Shown piece after piece: positions 34,615 through 46,796 of a stretch of 64,000 bases of DNA; the stretch's first letter is position 1; each line of letters opens with the position of its first letter. The notes under the pieces were generated by a model, which did not search any database, was not told the DNA's origin, and saw only the letters and a program-made list of their open reading frames with translations. Origin of the DNA: Gautieria morchelliformis. Its lineage: Eukaryota; Basidiomycota; Agaricomycetes; Gomphales; Gomphaceae. The translations under genes and the position numbers were made by a program. The stretch lies in NCBI GenBank assembly GCA_015179125.1, contig WHVA01000004.1:496001-560000 (forward strand). The letters are read 5' to 3'.

Positions 34615-35118
34615 GATGGTTGGGGTTAATGAATGAAATAGAGGACAAGAACTTTAACACAATGCTGTGGAAGAGAGAAGGGGAACAAGCTGACTAATCA
34701 CAAATGCAAGGCGTCTATCCTCGAAGCCTTTGTTACAGTAGGTAGTCCTCGGTCGAATGCGTCCCTTAGAAGGTATCCCTGCTCGAATCTTGGCAGATCT
34801 CACTCCGTGATGAAATTTAACGGTTATGGAACTTTCCTATGTGGAACACTTCCTACTATTTGTTCTGAGTAGTAAACCAATGCCGCACAGGCGCCCCCAC
34901 CCATCATGATTTTGACAATAAAGCCTTCAACACACGCACGGAATTGTTGCTTAGGTCGCGGGTGGCAATGAGCCTGACTCTGTCCATATTCCTGCTATTT
35001 GAAGGAACACCATCAGCAATGGCCGAACCACAGAGAATAAGGCAGCTGTATACCGAGCATATACCTTTGAGAATGCACCTGCTCCAGCACGCAACCCGAC
35101 CCTATTTCGTCCTCGTTC
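34615..35118. other. Intergenic
   Basis: Promoter side of the RING-like gene and 3' side of the next gene. No coding feature supported. Confidence 0.4.
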
Positions 35119-36207
35119 TCAAATGGGCCTAACTTCTCTCCGTTTGGTCCTCATCCTCAAATGACCCGAAATTTGCCCCTCATCGTCCTCTAGTAAGTAA
35201 TACGTGTAGTCTGCGCATTCATGCAGCCAGCTGCTTCGATTCGGAACGTCAGCAGCCTTTGGAGAGGCACGGTGGGCGCGGGGTGAAACAGCTGACGAAG
35301 CATGCATCTCTGGTTTGATCGAGGTTGGGAGAGACTTCAGAGAAATAGAACCAGGGGTAGTCCTCGATCTATCCGGACAGGATAATTCGGGAACATTGGG
35401 GTTATACGCCCAATGAGAAGAGGCGGTTGTATTTTTTCCTGTGTCATCCCTCTTCTTCTTCTTCTTCTTCTTCTTCTTCTTGTCAGTGGCCCACGATTTC
35501 GGAAGATTTGTAGAATGCTGTGCCAAGGGTTTATTAGCCTCCCGCGGTGCATTAGGAACCGAAAACCTTGAGTTTGGTTCGGCCACCTGTGGCTTCACTT
35601 GTTCAAATGATTGTGTACAGGATCTCATTAAATCAGAGGTGTCGAGCGCCGAACTTGGCCTAGATGTCAGAGCCAGGGCGGCAGTAGTAGGGATGGGAGG
35701 GAAATACTCCAAAATGTCTGTTAAATGAGACGACGAGGAGCATAAAGATGCTCTGGAAGGGTTTCCATCATCTTCCAGATGACCATTATCGCTTTCAGAT
35801 ATACTGGCGAAGCGCACATGATGGCGGTTACCAGAGTTGCGCCTGGCGGAGAGAACGGGCTTTAAGCAAGATTTTATGTCATCAAGGGGGACGGCTGGTG
35901 TCACAATGAGGTTCAAGGCTTGGCGAGGTCGCGGAGAACCACTCACTTGGCCTGGCAGCCGGTGCTGTCATACTGAAACCCTCAACACCATCAGTCTGTA
36001 CATTGGATGTCAGCGAAAGAGCATGGAATGAACGATACTGCGTACCTTGCTAGCGGGAGTGCGGTGGCACATGTGATCCAAGGGAGAGGAAGGATGTTCG
36101 AGTATATTCATGTGAGTGACACTAGGCTTCAGACGACGGTTGGATCGTGGTGGCCACGAAGGACTCAGTGGCGTGTCCCAGTAGCCACAATCACAGTTTG
36201 AAATCAA
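35119..36207 (-). CDS. Hypothetical low-complexity protein with a polylysine tract, 335 aa
   Basis: Two exons, 36207-36046 (54 codons) and 35964-35119 (282 codons), joined in phase across an 81-bp intron. The start is MISNCDCGYWDTPLSPSW. Not recognised. It is Ser/Pro/Arg-rich, with a run of ten lysines encoded by a CTT microsatellite (35451-35481), a segment KSCLKPVLSARR..HHVRFAS that resembles phosphatase-docking RVxF-type text, and an acidic Tyr-rich patch (CADYTYYLLEDDEGQ) near the end. No domain or membrane helix. Probably an intrinsically disordered regulatory protein. Confidence 0.6.
35451..35481 (+). repeat. (CTT)n microsatellite in coding sequence
   Basis: About ten triplets, read on the minus strand as lysine codons inside the hypothetical protein at 35119-36207. 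Length changes would stay in frame. Confidence 0.9.
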
Positions 36208-36815
36208 GCCTTATAAGTGTCATGGGGAGGCGCCAACGCTTTGTCCTGAAAGTGGACAACGGCGCGACAAGAACGTTAATGTTGGACTTCCGCACAAAGC
36301 GTATCTGACTTCTGGGTACCAGATTAATTGATTTTTGGTGGCCAGCTACTCTACCTTTTGTCCCGCGAACAACCCCCGCATGTATTGGAATCCTAACGAA
36401 GACTAGATGCCTTGACGTACATACCTAGATGTTTGAGACAAGAGATCTCTATCAACCCGATACGATCTGAGAAATGGACCGATGGACAAAGTCTTGCGGC
36501 CTGCATGATGGATTGCTAGAGGTCGGCTTTTGACGGCTAAGAGACCAAAGGGGTTCAAGGGGAAACACCTTTCATCCAGCTTCAGCAGTGTCAGCACATG
36601 CCCGGACATGCTACTTCTGGTCAATGGATGAGGCTGTAATCGTCTGGCTGAAGCGTTTCTTGTTGGCCTGAATATCCTACCGTGACGATTTCCAAGAACA
36701 ACTTGCAATTAACGTGTAGAGAAACGCTTGCACCAGTCTCGGCCTGTTCCAGCGACGTCAGCATGGATCGTTATGGACGCCTGTGGACCTAGCCAAATCC
36801 TCAATTTCACTATCC
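36208..36815. other. Intergenic
   Basis: Divergent spacer between the lysine-tract gene and the uL30m gene. Short frames only. Confidence 0.4.
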
Positions 36816-37211
36816 ATGCTACCCAAGCGGATACCCTCTCTTGTCTGGCCAGCTGCACAATCCAGTCGAACACGTTTATACTCCACGGAGTCTTCTTCAA
36901 AGCTCCCCCAAAACTCTCCTTCCACTGATTCACCAAACACTCACTATCGCATCACTCTCTACCGATCCGCCATTGCTCTGCCCAAACGGTATAAAGCGAC
37001 ACTCGTCTCCCTTGGAATACATCGACGAATGCAAACAGTGTATCATCCACACACACCCGATATCGCGGGAAAAATTCTCAGGGTGAAAGAGTTGGTACTG
37101 GTTCAGAACGTTCCGGCGAGTAGTGTCAGGACGAAAACGGAGCAAAGATGGGAGAGACGACCACAGAAAGGGTTTGAGGTAGTCAAGACGTTGCGTGATA
37201 TGAAATGGTGA
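36816..37211 (+). CDS. MRPL33: Mitochondrial ribosomal protein uL30m (yeast MRPL33), 131 aa
   Basis: Component of the large mitochondrial ribosomal subunit, homologous to bacterial L30. Single exon. An N-terminal import signal (MLPKRIPSLVWPAAQSSRTR) precedes the L30 domain: HYRITLYRSAIALPKRYKAT, then LVSLGIHRRMQTVYHPHT, IAGKILRVKELVLVQNVP. A basic tail ends in TLRDMKW. The ATG at 36816 is chosen because it begins the import signal; an upstream ATG at 36783 is in frame. Length fits fungal members. Confidence 0.85.
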   Translation: MLPKRIPSLVWPAAQSSRTRLYSTESSSKLPQNSPSTDSPNTHYRITLYRSAIALPKRYKATLVSLGIHRRMQTVYHPHTPDIAGKILRVKELVLVQNVPASSVRTKTEQRWERRPQKGFEVVKTLRDMKW

Positions 37212-37666
37212 TTCAGTGAGTCTTACCTAGTCTGTCCTATTAGAGCACAATTGAGTAGCCGCATGAGAAGGTCGTACCGTGGACGTCTCGATGATAATCC
37301 CGGTTGTATGGATTTCTCGCCGTTCAGGCTATTGGCGTTCAAGAATGCTGTTGATAGAACCGCACGGGCAACCTTTGGTGGTATTCATGCTTTCGTGGCC
37401 GTGGTGTCGACACGCACACATCAGAAAGCTAGTCATAGCATGGGCGAGATATACAACAATTATATCCATTTATTGCAATTGTTTTCATTCTAATTGACTC
37501 GCTCATGGCAAGCTTTAGATGCAATCAATCCACAGATATTATACTTGGGGCTGTCGACGCTTGTCTCTGACTACGACATTTATTGATACAAGATATGCAA
37601 AATGTTGGTTGTTGTTCCGTCCTGGTGAAAGTGCAAGAGAGGAAAGTGGAAAGCCAGTGTCACTAT
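37212..37666. other. Intergenic, convergent
   Basis: Between the 3' ends of uL30m and the FAD monooxygenase. No gene supported. Confidence 0.4.
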
Positions 37667-39410
37667 TCACCTCACTCCAGAGGCTCGTTCTTGGACTTCC
37701 ATCCAAAAAATCCCCCTATTAGCATCCGCTTCTGGACCTGTCTGGTCTCGCCCTCCGATTCCCGCTGACTCTTCAAAAAGACGTTGGATTGCCTCTGTGA
37801 TGCGCACCATGTCGTCCCCATGGGGAGCATTGTACTGGAACTCACGTAGGGCACGCCTAGCATCCACAACGTGCTTGTTGCCGTATGGGCGTCGGACCGC
37901 CTGAAACGCTTCAAGTGCCAGGGGTAGCGATGCCCGCGTTGTTATTCTGGCGCGCAGGATGCGGGAAAGCACATATGCATCCTACGCGACTCTTGAGAAT
38001 GCGTAACTGCGACAGCTTTATGATTTCACGCTCACCTCAATAGCAAATGCCGTGCTTGTCCCAATGTATGGCAGTGCAGCATGGGCCTGATTTGTGTCAG
38101 ACTACTTCTGCTGCCGGTTCTTTTATTTGGACACTCACTGCGTCACCAATGAGGGCCACGCGGCCCCGGACGTAGAATGGCAGAGGTTCTATATCCATCA
38201 TTGCCCACTCTATTGACGAGTCGATGGTCTGAAATGCCTGGGTGAGATAATTCCAATTTGCACCGACATAGGTTTGACATACATCAATGACTTCGACCGC
38301 TTCTTCATCCCAGTCTGCGAAGCGTCGGTGGATCTTTCTTTGGCAGGTATCTTTATCGATGTATCTTGACCAAGAGGGCAATGGCCAACGAGTATTCTCC
38401 TTGGAGCGATCAGTGATCGACACTGCAATGTTAAGTGTTGTTGGTGAAACAGGGTAACCGATGATATGCTACGTGAAGGAACTAGGTCATCGGGAGAATG
38501 AAGTAGTAGAGAAAAAGTCTGCTAACCTGGTTCTTCCCGAGGTACTATGAATAACGAGCAAGTCGGATCATTTAATGGTATGACAGGATCGTGATATATA
38601 ATACTCACTATTTGGCCTTCAGAAAGCAGGCTATGATTTGGGTTTTTGGCGGCTAAGCGAGCACTAGGAATCATGGAACGGTATGTTATTGTACCACTCC
38701 ACCGAGGCTCTATGTAACGCATGTAGTCTCTTCGTCGAGTGCGTTCCGCCTCATATTTCATCATCTGAGCCCGGGTGGCTGACCTTATACCGTCGCACCC
38801 GATGAGTACGTCGCAAGCTGCATGGGTTCCGTCAGAAAATTCGAGCGTGAGTGGGATGGCGGAATCCGCTCTCCCGTACTTGCTGAGCCTCTTTCCCAGA
38901 TGAATGTTCCGTGCAGGGACACGACGGAGTAGGGTACGTATCAGGTCGGCTCGGCGTAGGCTCCAGGCATCTTCAGTATCGGTGTTGGCATAAAAGGCCT
39001 GGTGACAGGGGCTGACACTTACCCTCGAATGGGAGGGTCCCAAAATCCTCGTCAGGCTGTCGGAATCCTCGGAGGTTGAACTCAGTCGCACAAGCTGAGG
39101 ACTCGTATTTATTCGTTATATCATGGGCGAAGGACAAGAAACACACCAGTAGCCACACCCATAGAACCTTTTGAAAGACCCATGAGCTGCAACGCCTCGC
39201 AAACCCTCCCCCAAAGGGTAATACCGGCGCCGATTTCCTCAATTTGAGTCGATGCCTCGTAGACGTCCACTCGGATGTCATCGTTTTTCACCAGCTCACC
39301 AGCCAAACATAATCCAGCAATTCCCCCTCCACTATTATCGCTCAGGGTTGCAAAAGGGAAAGGCGACAATACATCGTATCGTACCTGATGGCGACTGCAA
39401 ATTTGGACAT
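37667..39410 (-). CDS. FAD-dependent monooxygenase (salicylate-hydroxylase type)
   Basis: Flavin monooxygenase of the aromatic-ring hydroxylase class (FAD_binding_3), using NAD(P)H and oxygen; substrate unknown. The start MSKFAVAI joins across a 53-bp intron to SGGGIAGLCLAGELV, restoring the GxGxxG dinucleotide-binding motif. Then come VDVYEASTQIEEIGAGITLW, LRRADLIRTLLRRVPARNIH, CDVLIGCDGIRSATR (the DG motif) and RVALIGDA. This last segment continues across an intron to AHAALPYIGTSTAFAIE and across another to DAYVLSRI, the conserved GD..HA..P..G.G...AIEDA block with TST replacing the usual glycines. It ends ERASGVR at 37667. At least six exons. Such genes often serve aromatic degradation or secondary metabolism. 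Confidence 0.85.
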
Positions 39411-41175
39411 GGTAAATCAGGATACCGAATTCTCTAGATAACACTTTTCCAACTTATATGCTTGAGGAGACGGATGGATGGGCCGTGAGCGGTTGCATTT
39501 CCGTCTGAGTCGGAACTGAGCGTTCCGTGCACCCAGGACATGCAGATGACAGATGTACTGCTTGGGAAGTAGGACTGCAGGCTTACCTGCGCGATGAACG
39601 GAGTGCTCCATTAGAGGGGAGGCGTTTCCTCACCTAAATCCGCCGAAGGGAAGTGCAGAGCGTTGGTCCTCTCTGATCCAGCATGATGGTGATGTAGATG
39701 CAGTGGTTCTTGTCTATCGCACTTTCCGTTTCCGCCGAGCTCGGAGTCCGTAACTTGGCAATGCAGGGGAGCAACCCTGAACGCCGGTTTTAAAGGCAGG
39801 AAGCCAGCTTCAGGCAACGTGAGGGTTATTTACATCTTTTGGCTTGGGCTCCAGTTCGCGACACCACGAAGGACCACCCGCCTCAGGCCGTGGTTGGTTT
39901 CTTGTTCGCGGCTCCTGCCGGTACCCATGTCTTGTGGCTCCTAGTTTCCCAATTCAATCATGTCGACGGATAACAGCTGTGATCACACGATGTTGTCTAG
40001 ATCGAATGAATTTGTCGGTGTGGCGCAGTGTGCAGGTGGGAAGTCAGGCAGGGGCAACAATAACATAATGCAATGCAGTACCGTGGACTCGGAGCCATGC
40101 TGCGTGTCCTTCCAAGTTGTAGACTGACAGGAGGCCGCGCAACGTTTGAACACAAGTAAACCCGCGGATTGCGACTCAGTCGGAGACCGAACCTCTCGGG
40201 AGAAGAACATTAGAAGATGGTCAAGTCAGGAGATTGGTGATTTCACTGGTAATGACGCCCTTTTGACAGTTGTGTATGACTCAGAGTGGGGTCAGTGTCT
40301 TACAAAAAGCATTTGGGCTTAATCTGTTTCCGCATTCGGAAACTGGGTGGTAACTGCTCATTGCAGTACTATAAAATTAAAAACCGAAACACAGGGCAAA
40401 GCGCTGGACTTCCCGCATGCGGAAACTTCAGGGAAGCTGAATTTGCATTGTGTTTCCGCAGAACAGAATATTTCCGCTTGGTGCTCACTATTTTTACACA
40501 AAAGCTGTATGTACTTTCAAGCTTCCCGCCCGCCCTGTCAGCGCCGTGAAATGCCCGGAAGCCCGAGGCTATTTTGATACACTTCATGGGTCCATTATTT
40601 GTGGGCCACAAAATTGTGGCCGAAAGTTCACGAGCGCTCCGACTCCATTTGCAGCAGTGGCCCCCTCCATAGTCTATGTGCTGTCGCCGCTGTCTATCCT
40701 TTCCATGAGAACTATATGGTTATGGCTGCATGGTTCTTAGCCTTAGACTTGGTGTGGCCTCCAGTCTAAGTTGGTTCTTAGGTCTAGTCTTTTCCATGCT
40801 CGGTCCCGGCGCCGTGGTCATTCCCGGCCTCCAGCGGTTTCAGGGCTTTAACCGATGACGTCCCGTCCCGTCCCCGTCTCATCCCGGGTTTGGACCCGAC
40901 CTGTGAGGTATTTACTAGGGATGCGGAGTGCTGATGTATTTGCACTGTAGGAGCTGCATTTAACATCCATACCTTTTGCACTAGCACAGATTTTCAGTAG
41001 CTTTTTTCCCTATGAAACCAGTGTCAAGGAATTAGATTTAGCAACCACCAAAATTAAGTACATTTGGGCACTTACAGCATATTCAAGCCAGCAAGGTACT
41101 CTTGCTTAAGGTCCCGGAGTCCCGAGTCGTCCACTTCATTGTGACAATCCAAGCCTTCTCAGCCTTTGGACTCAT
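39411..41175. other. No supported gene
   Basis: Short frames only. The stretch near 40745-40870 contains repeated ggcctccag/taagttggttcttag and cccgtcccgtcc motifs, probably old repeat debris. Confidence 0.4.
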
Positions 41176-41290
41176 TCACAAGCATCGGGTGTGGATGATG
41201 TCTTCCTTCCCAAGGGATGTGACTGCAAACATGGTCCTTTCCAAATGCCTATCAAACAGAAGGATGGCATCCATGACTTTGGTGATGTGA
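41176..41290 (-). pseudogene. Gypsy protease-region fragment
   Basis: The minus-strand frame contains DRHLERTMFAVTSLGKEDII, matching DGHSERTSFAVTSLGKQDII in the pol of the element at 46797-53011. Only about 35 codons survive before LTR-derived sequence. Confidence 0.65.
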
Positions 41291-41465
41291 GAGGAACCCT
41301 TCCAAAGCAATTTCCAAGCTCGGTGTTGGTCCTGACCTGAGGCCCTGGCCTCACCTGACTGAGCCCAGCCTGAGGCCAAAGCCAAATTCCCAAGCCTTTG
41401 GCTTTGGGAACAATTCCAGAGTGGTGTTAGGGGCGCATGCAGGGACACACATGTTAAGCAACTGC
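41286..41465 (+). repeat. Truncated LTR, family D
   Basis: Begins tgtgagaggaaccc (family start TGTCAGGGAACCC) and follows the family D order to about aagcaactgc, where the inverted D copy begins. Confidence 0.5.
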
Positions 41466-41844
41466 TGTAAGGGCAACTCTGCCTGAACAGTGAAATCACA
41501 CCGTCTGGCAGAGCAGGATCCAAAGGTGTGAATAAAGACTATCTACATGGCATGTGACTCACCTGGCAGAGGAGGATCCAAAGAGGAAAAGCTGTGGATC
41601 CCCGCTGCCAGCTTGCTACCTATATACCTCGTACCCCTGATTGAAGTCAGGAACACCTGCTCCACTCCTGATATAAGTCTGAACCTCCATGGTGACTGCC
41701 TAACAGGCACAACCTTGCATACATCCCTGATGCCACTCCAGGATTTTTTCTGAAGCCAAAGGCTCGGGAACTTGGCATCGGCCTCTGGATGTGCTTGGGT
41801 CAGACCAAGCTTGGAAATAGCCTCGGAAGGGGGTTCCCCTGACA
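41466..41844 (-). repeat. LTR, family D, inverted copy
   Basis: Complete TG..CA unit (plus-strand reading TGTAAGGGCAAC..GTTCCCCTGACA). It includes the doubled tttggatcctcctct-type block seen in the other D copies. Flanking 5-mers (actgc, attgg) do not match, so it is rearranged or part of an old element. Confidence 0.7.
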
Positions 41845-41875
41845 ATTGGCTTCTAGCTAGGCTGATTCGAACATA

Positions 41876-42529
41876 TGTTACATATCGAGATTTCCGCAAG
41901 TTGGAACTGTAAAGGACAACGGCTTCAACTTATATGTTGTGCCCCCAATGAACTATTGTCCTAAGTATTTCGGAACATGGGTTGGAAGTCAGAAAGTATT
42001 GAACTAAAGATAAGTTGGAACTTGAGTTGGAACAGAGTTGGAAGGCGGAGGGCAGGAAGGTGGAGGTCTTGCTAAACTCGCTGTGCTAAGAACAGGAGAT
42101 AGAGCGAAGGAAATCAAGTATCGAAGGCAGATTATCTGATTGCAGAATAATGGACATACATGAGAGGCTTTTATACAAAGAGCTGAGACAACATGTAATG
42201 AGGTAGTACTAAGCAAATTCCAGAGAGAGCGGAAGTCGGATAGCCATATGGGGTAATTAACTAATTGGGAACAAGGGGACTACAAGGGGGGTTCAGGGTA
42301 GGGTAAAACAATGGCAAAAGAACAAGGGGTCATAAAACATATCTGACAACGAAACTATGAGGAGGACCGGACATATGGTCTTGCTGTACTGAGAGGCGAG
42401 TCTGGTGGGTCCGAGTAATAGAGTCGAAAGAACAAGGGAATAAAACAAGGGGCAGAATGTTGGAGCTATTGGAGGGTCAGAATGTGAGCGGAACTGAGTG
42501 TCAGAAGTCGGAACTGCATGGTCCTAACA
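41876..42529 (-). repeat. Solo LTR, family C
   Basis: 654 bp, TGTTACATATCG..GTCCTAACA, with a perfect 5-bp duplication acata at 41871-41875 and 42530-42534. Same family as 45878-53535 but in the opposite orientation. Confidence 0.9.
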
Positions 42530-42573
42530 ACATATGTGAGTGAGCACCAAAGGAGTTTTTCTGGCTAGGGTAA

Positions 42574-43053
42574 TGTAAGGGCAACCCTGGCTAGTCGTGG
42601 AGATCACACTACCACACAACTGACAAGGGGAAATCCAAAGTATGTATAAATGAACAGAGCATACAAGAGAGGGGGTTCTCACCTGACAAGGGGAAATCCA
42701 AAGAGAAAAGTCTAAGGACCCCCAATGTCAGCGAGCCCGTATTATACTACGCTGCGCAGCCAGGGACAACACTTGGCACCCGCCATCAACCCTGCATCCC
42801 CCTGACCCTTGATCGACCCTTGATGCCACCTATTATGCGAGTCGCTTGATTTCCGACACTGTTCCGGGGCGGAAGTCGGAAATTGGAGTGGAACTGGCAA
42901 GGCGAACGGAACTGGTGGAAGTTCTCCCAGAAGCGGAATCGTTCCCGAAAGCGGATGCGGAGATGGAATCGGAACCGGAAGCGGAGTCGGAAATGGAGTC
43001 GGAACTGGGTGTGGTGTCGGAACTGGAAATGGAAAACAGGGTGTCCCCTGACA
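42574..43053 (-). repeat. Solo LTR, family A
   Basis: 480 bp, plus-strand TGTAAGGGCAACCC..GTGTCCCCTGACA, with a perfect duplication ggtaa at 42569-42573 and 43054-43058. Very close to the LTRs of the element at 46797-53011, so this family has moved more than once in recent time. Confidence 0.92.
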
Positions 43054-43814
43054 GGTAAGATACAACAAATATCATTGTACTTCTAGGAAATCGAAGAAAT
43101 AAATCCTGTTTGTTGATTCTGGGTGGAAGAGCTTGCAAGTGCATTCAGATATGATAGGGGGTGTTTTATGCAAGCAAATAGCAAGAGAAAGAGGGTGATT
43201 ATTCTACAGGGTGATTCAAAGGATGGGGACTATTCAGACAAACATTATGCCCTTCACAACATAAAATAGCTCCACAATCAGCTGTCTCTCCCCTGCAAGC
43301 TATCAACATGAAAAGATCTTTCTTTAAGATCTAATGTATATGCATCTGCATATGCACTCAATCTCCATATCCCTTCCAAAGGACAGTCAAATATCTTTGA
43401 CTCATTGTTCTGCTTGAATTCCACAATTTCTGGCGCCCCCATATGACTAGGCATGCACACTGTGCCATACACCCATGGCTGTATGGTGCCGTATTATGGC
43501 CAGGGCACCCATACCGTCAAGGGTCTGTGTGCTGTGCTGACAGTACAGTATACGGTACACTTTGACGCTGTATGATACCATATTTGTATGGCTGTATATG
43601 GTATGTAGGGCGATGTAGGGCATGTATTACTGTCTGGTTGCTTTCTATGCCGCTCTGTTATCTGTCCACCGCTATGCTCTCCCCAAGTTCTCATATTTCC
43701 CAATCCAGACACATATGTGCCTCCCCTATGCCCTCCCACTTTCTATTTCTGTTTCTGTTTCTGTAGTGTATACCCCCCTTCTGCATTGTTATGTTCTCGC
43801 AGTGCTCTGAACGG
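43054..43814. other. Spacer with an inverted-repeat-rich patch
   Basis: No gene. 43440-43600 is dense in variants of catac/gtatg and ggtgccgtattatggc words that can pair with each other; a similar patch lies at 45380-45550. Confidence 0.35.
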
Positions 43815-43819
43815 CTACC

Positions 43820-44803
43820 TGTCAGAATTGGTTCTTTTAAGGTTTAATAGCGGGTGTTGATGAATCTGAGACACCCGGACGCAGTGAACCAAGAGGTCCC
43901 TGTGTGAATCAACGACGTAGCTGGCGAAGAGTACCAGACTATGACTAATACTACAAAGGGGTATACAATGGATGGACCCTGAGTCTACAGTCGAAGCGAA
44001 GCCTTTACAACACTCAGTGAAATGGTCCGAAGTGATGAAGAAGGGTTATCTGAGGTAGATGATCCCTTCGTTGGTGAAGACACTCCTCTAGAGGTCTTCG
44101 CCAACAGGCGCAGAGTAATCCCAAGGGTTCAGAGTAAGGAGAATTGGTAGTTTGAACTCACTAGTGATGTTCCTAGTCCTGATACAAACGAAGGGCAAGA
44201 TAGAAGGGTAGAGCTCAAGAGTTGGTTTCTCACAAGTGGGTAAGGTAATGCACAAGGAAGACATATGGGAATTGAACTAGGGAGCATACATGAGAGGTGA
44301 GTCCTTTTTATAGAGAATACATGTATGCTACTGGCGAATGAGAAAGAGGCAGGGTGGCTTGGAACATTACAAGAGATGCACAGTCACCTTACAAACAAAG
44401 GGGAAAAATACTATATACAGTGGAGCCCGTAGCAAAGCTAATTCCAACAAGAAAGAGGGGCTTTTGAAAGATTAATAGAGATTCCACACCTTGGCAGCTC
44501 CTACTGTCCTGTCCTGCGGCGGTGTCAAGCCCATTGATGCTAACCTGCACGGAGGCTGCAACAGACACTGGCCGAATGCGTCCTGAGCATGAGGGTCATT
44601 CATGGAGTGGGAGTTTCACAGGTGATGGGTTCTATGATTGGTGATGGCTCCACGGGCCGGGGTCCAGATGGGAAATGATGGATTAGTGAGTGTGAAAGGG
44701 ATTCGGTGAAGAATACTTCAGCGAAGAATTCGAAGGTCGGCTAGCGGGGATGTTCGTTCGTTGAATAGGGATGGCTGATCCATGGAATAAACGAATCATG
44801 ACA
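43820..44803 (-). repeat. Solo LTR, family F
   Basis: 984 bp. Plus-strand TGTCAGAATTGG..CGAATCATGACA, giving the terminal inverted repeat TGTCA/TGACA, with a perfect 5-bp duplication ctacc at 43815-43819 and 44804-44808. On the minus strand a TATA box (ctctataaaaagg) lies near 44310. A truncated copy is at 10570-11058. Confidence 0.85.
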
Positions 44804-44808
44804 CTACC

Positions 44809-45714
44809 CTTACATTCTTTATTCAGACACAGGTGCCTACAAGTTTGCAGGAACTTGATTCTTTCTATATCAAGAGCGGTAATGCGGTGGCAGCAGTCCA
44901 CACTATCCGTTCATATTGATGAGGATGTTGCAGTCCCATGTACCCCAAATAATTTTCCATAGCATATTTCTGAGCTACATAGGTATCTAATGAGAGTGGA
45001 TCGCTGAAACAGAGGTATGTGCAGCAGCCACAGACACCAAAGACTCTGACCGATATTAATCTTGGAGTAGATGAACTGTAATTCTGTGTGCCCATTGTTT
45101 CATCTTCTCAATCTAATCTAAGTAGCCACGAAGACCACTGAGTTCCAGTAGTTGTTGAGGGTCCCGATTTCGAACCAGAAGTGGTGGCTAGCCTTCGAGG
45201 CCAGGGTTTATGCACTTGCCCGCTCCATTCAAGTAGTCACACATAATTGCTTTCTCTTCACCTAGTGCTTTCCCTTGTCATGGTGCCTGCATGGATGCAT
45301 CAACACAATGTATATATAATATGCTGAATAAAATAAAACCAAACATGTGACGTCAATTTACCATGCATGCTATAACAGACCCATATAGATTCGTCAACCG
45401 TAATATGGATGGTATGGCACCCATACCATACTGTCGAGGGGGTGAGGTACTGATCATATGGAAGGTATATGGTCTGCCATATCCGTCAACTCGCCATACA
45501 TTATATGGCCATAGCTGTAATATGGACGGTGTGCATCCCTACATATGACACATGTTGCGCCACAGGTATTTTTCTTTATTCTATTTGAGCCATTTGCTGA
45601 TATAGTGCTTGATTGAGACACAAGCCCTTTGCCTGGTTAGATCCATTGGCTGATGATCTGCCACTGTCCAAACATTCATGATGTCCTGACATCACTACCA
45701 CACTGTTGGTTCAT
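44809..45714. other. No supported gene
   Basis: AT-rich spacer. 45380-45550 repeats the ATATGG/CCATAT-type words of 43440-43600. Confidence 0.35.
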
Positions 45715-46796
45715 CTAACTGTCAGGGAAATCCCCTCCCGAGGTCATTTCCAAGCTCAGATTTGGTCCTGACCCAAGGTCTGGATCCATCCCAAGCACAT
45801 CCCAAGGGCAAAGCTGAGTTCCTGAGCCATCAGCTTCAGCAACAACTCCGGAGTGGTGCCAGGGGTGTATGCAGGGTTGTTACGACCGTGCATTTCTGAC
45901 TTCCGACCTTCAGTTCCGCAACCTTTCCGCCCCTCCGATAATTCCGACATTCCGCCCCTTGTTCTACTCCCTTGTTCTTTTGACTCTATTACTCGGACAC
46001 TCCGGACCTGCTTCACCATTCATCAAGATCATATATCCGGTCACCCTTGTAGTTCGTTGTCAGATATGTTTTCCGACCCCTTGTTCTTTGCCATTGTTTT
46101 ACCTTACCCTGAACCCCCCTTGTAGTCCCATTGTGCCCAATTAGTTAGTTCCCATGCATGTCTACCTGACTTCCGCTCCCCCCGGAATTTGCTTAGTACC
46201 ATCTCATTACCTGTTGTCTCAGCTCTTTGTATAAAAGCCTCTCATGTATGTCTGTTATTCTGCAATCAGATAATCGCCTTTGATACTTGATTTCCTTCGC
46301 TCCATCTCCTGTTCTTAGCACAGCAAGTCTAGCAAGACCTCCGTCTCTCCGTCTCTCCGCCTTCCGCCTTCCGCCTTCCACCTTCCGCCTTCCGCCTTCC
46401 GCCTTCCGCCTTGTTACGACTGTTCCGATCAGCCATCTCGGCCACCTCTGCATATCCTCCGCACCACCTCTGACTCTATTCCGACATCCGCAACATCCGC
46501 AACCATCTACCTCGACCCCTTGTTCTTTCAGTACCCCTGGCCACCTCCAGATACCGGCCCCCGTACTCGACCCTGAGCACAGTAAGATACCATTTCCGTA
46601 GTTCCGTTTCCTCCGATGACTATTGTACTTACTCACCTTGTTCTTTGCCATTGTACTTACCCTACCCTGCACCCCCCTTGTCACCCCATTGTTCCGCATT
46701 AGTTACTTGCCCCGTATGTCTATCCGATTCCCGCACTCTCCGGAACTTGCTTAGTATCATACCATTACCTGTTGCTTCTGCTCTTTGTATAAAAAC

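Noticed and set aside
43440-43600. Possible CRISPR-like or tandem array
   Set aside because: Words repeat irregularly and as inverted pairs, with no constant spacer length.
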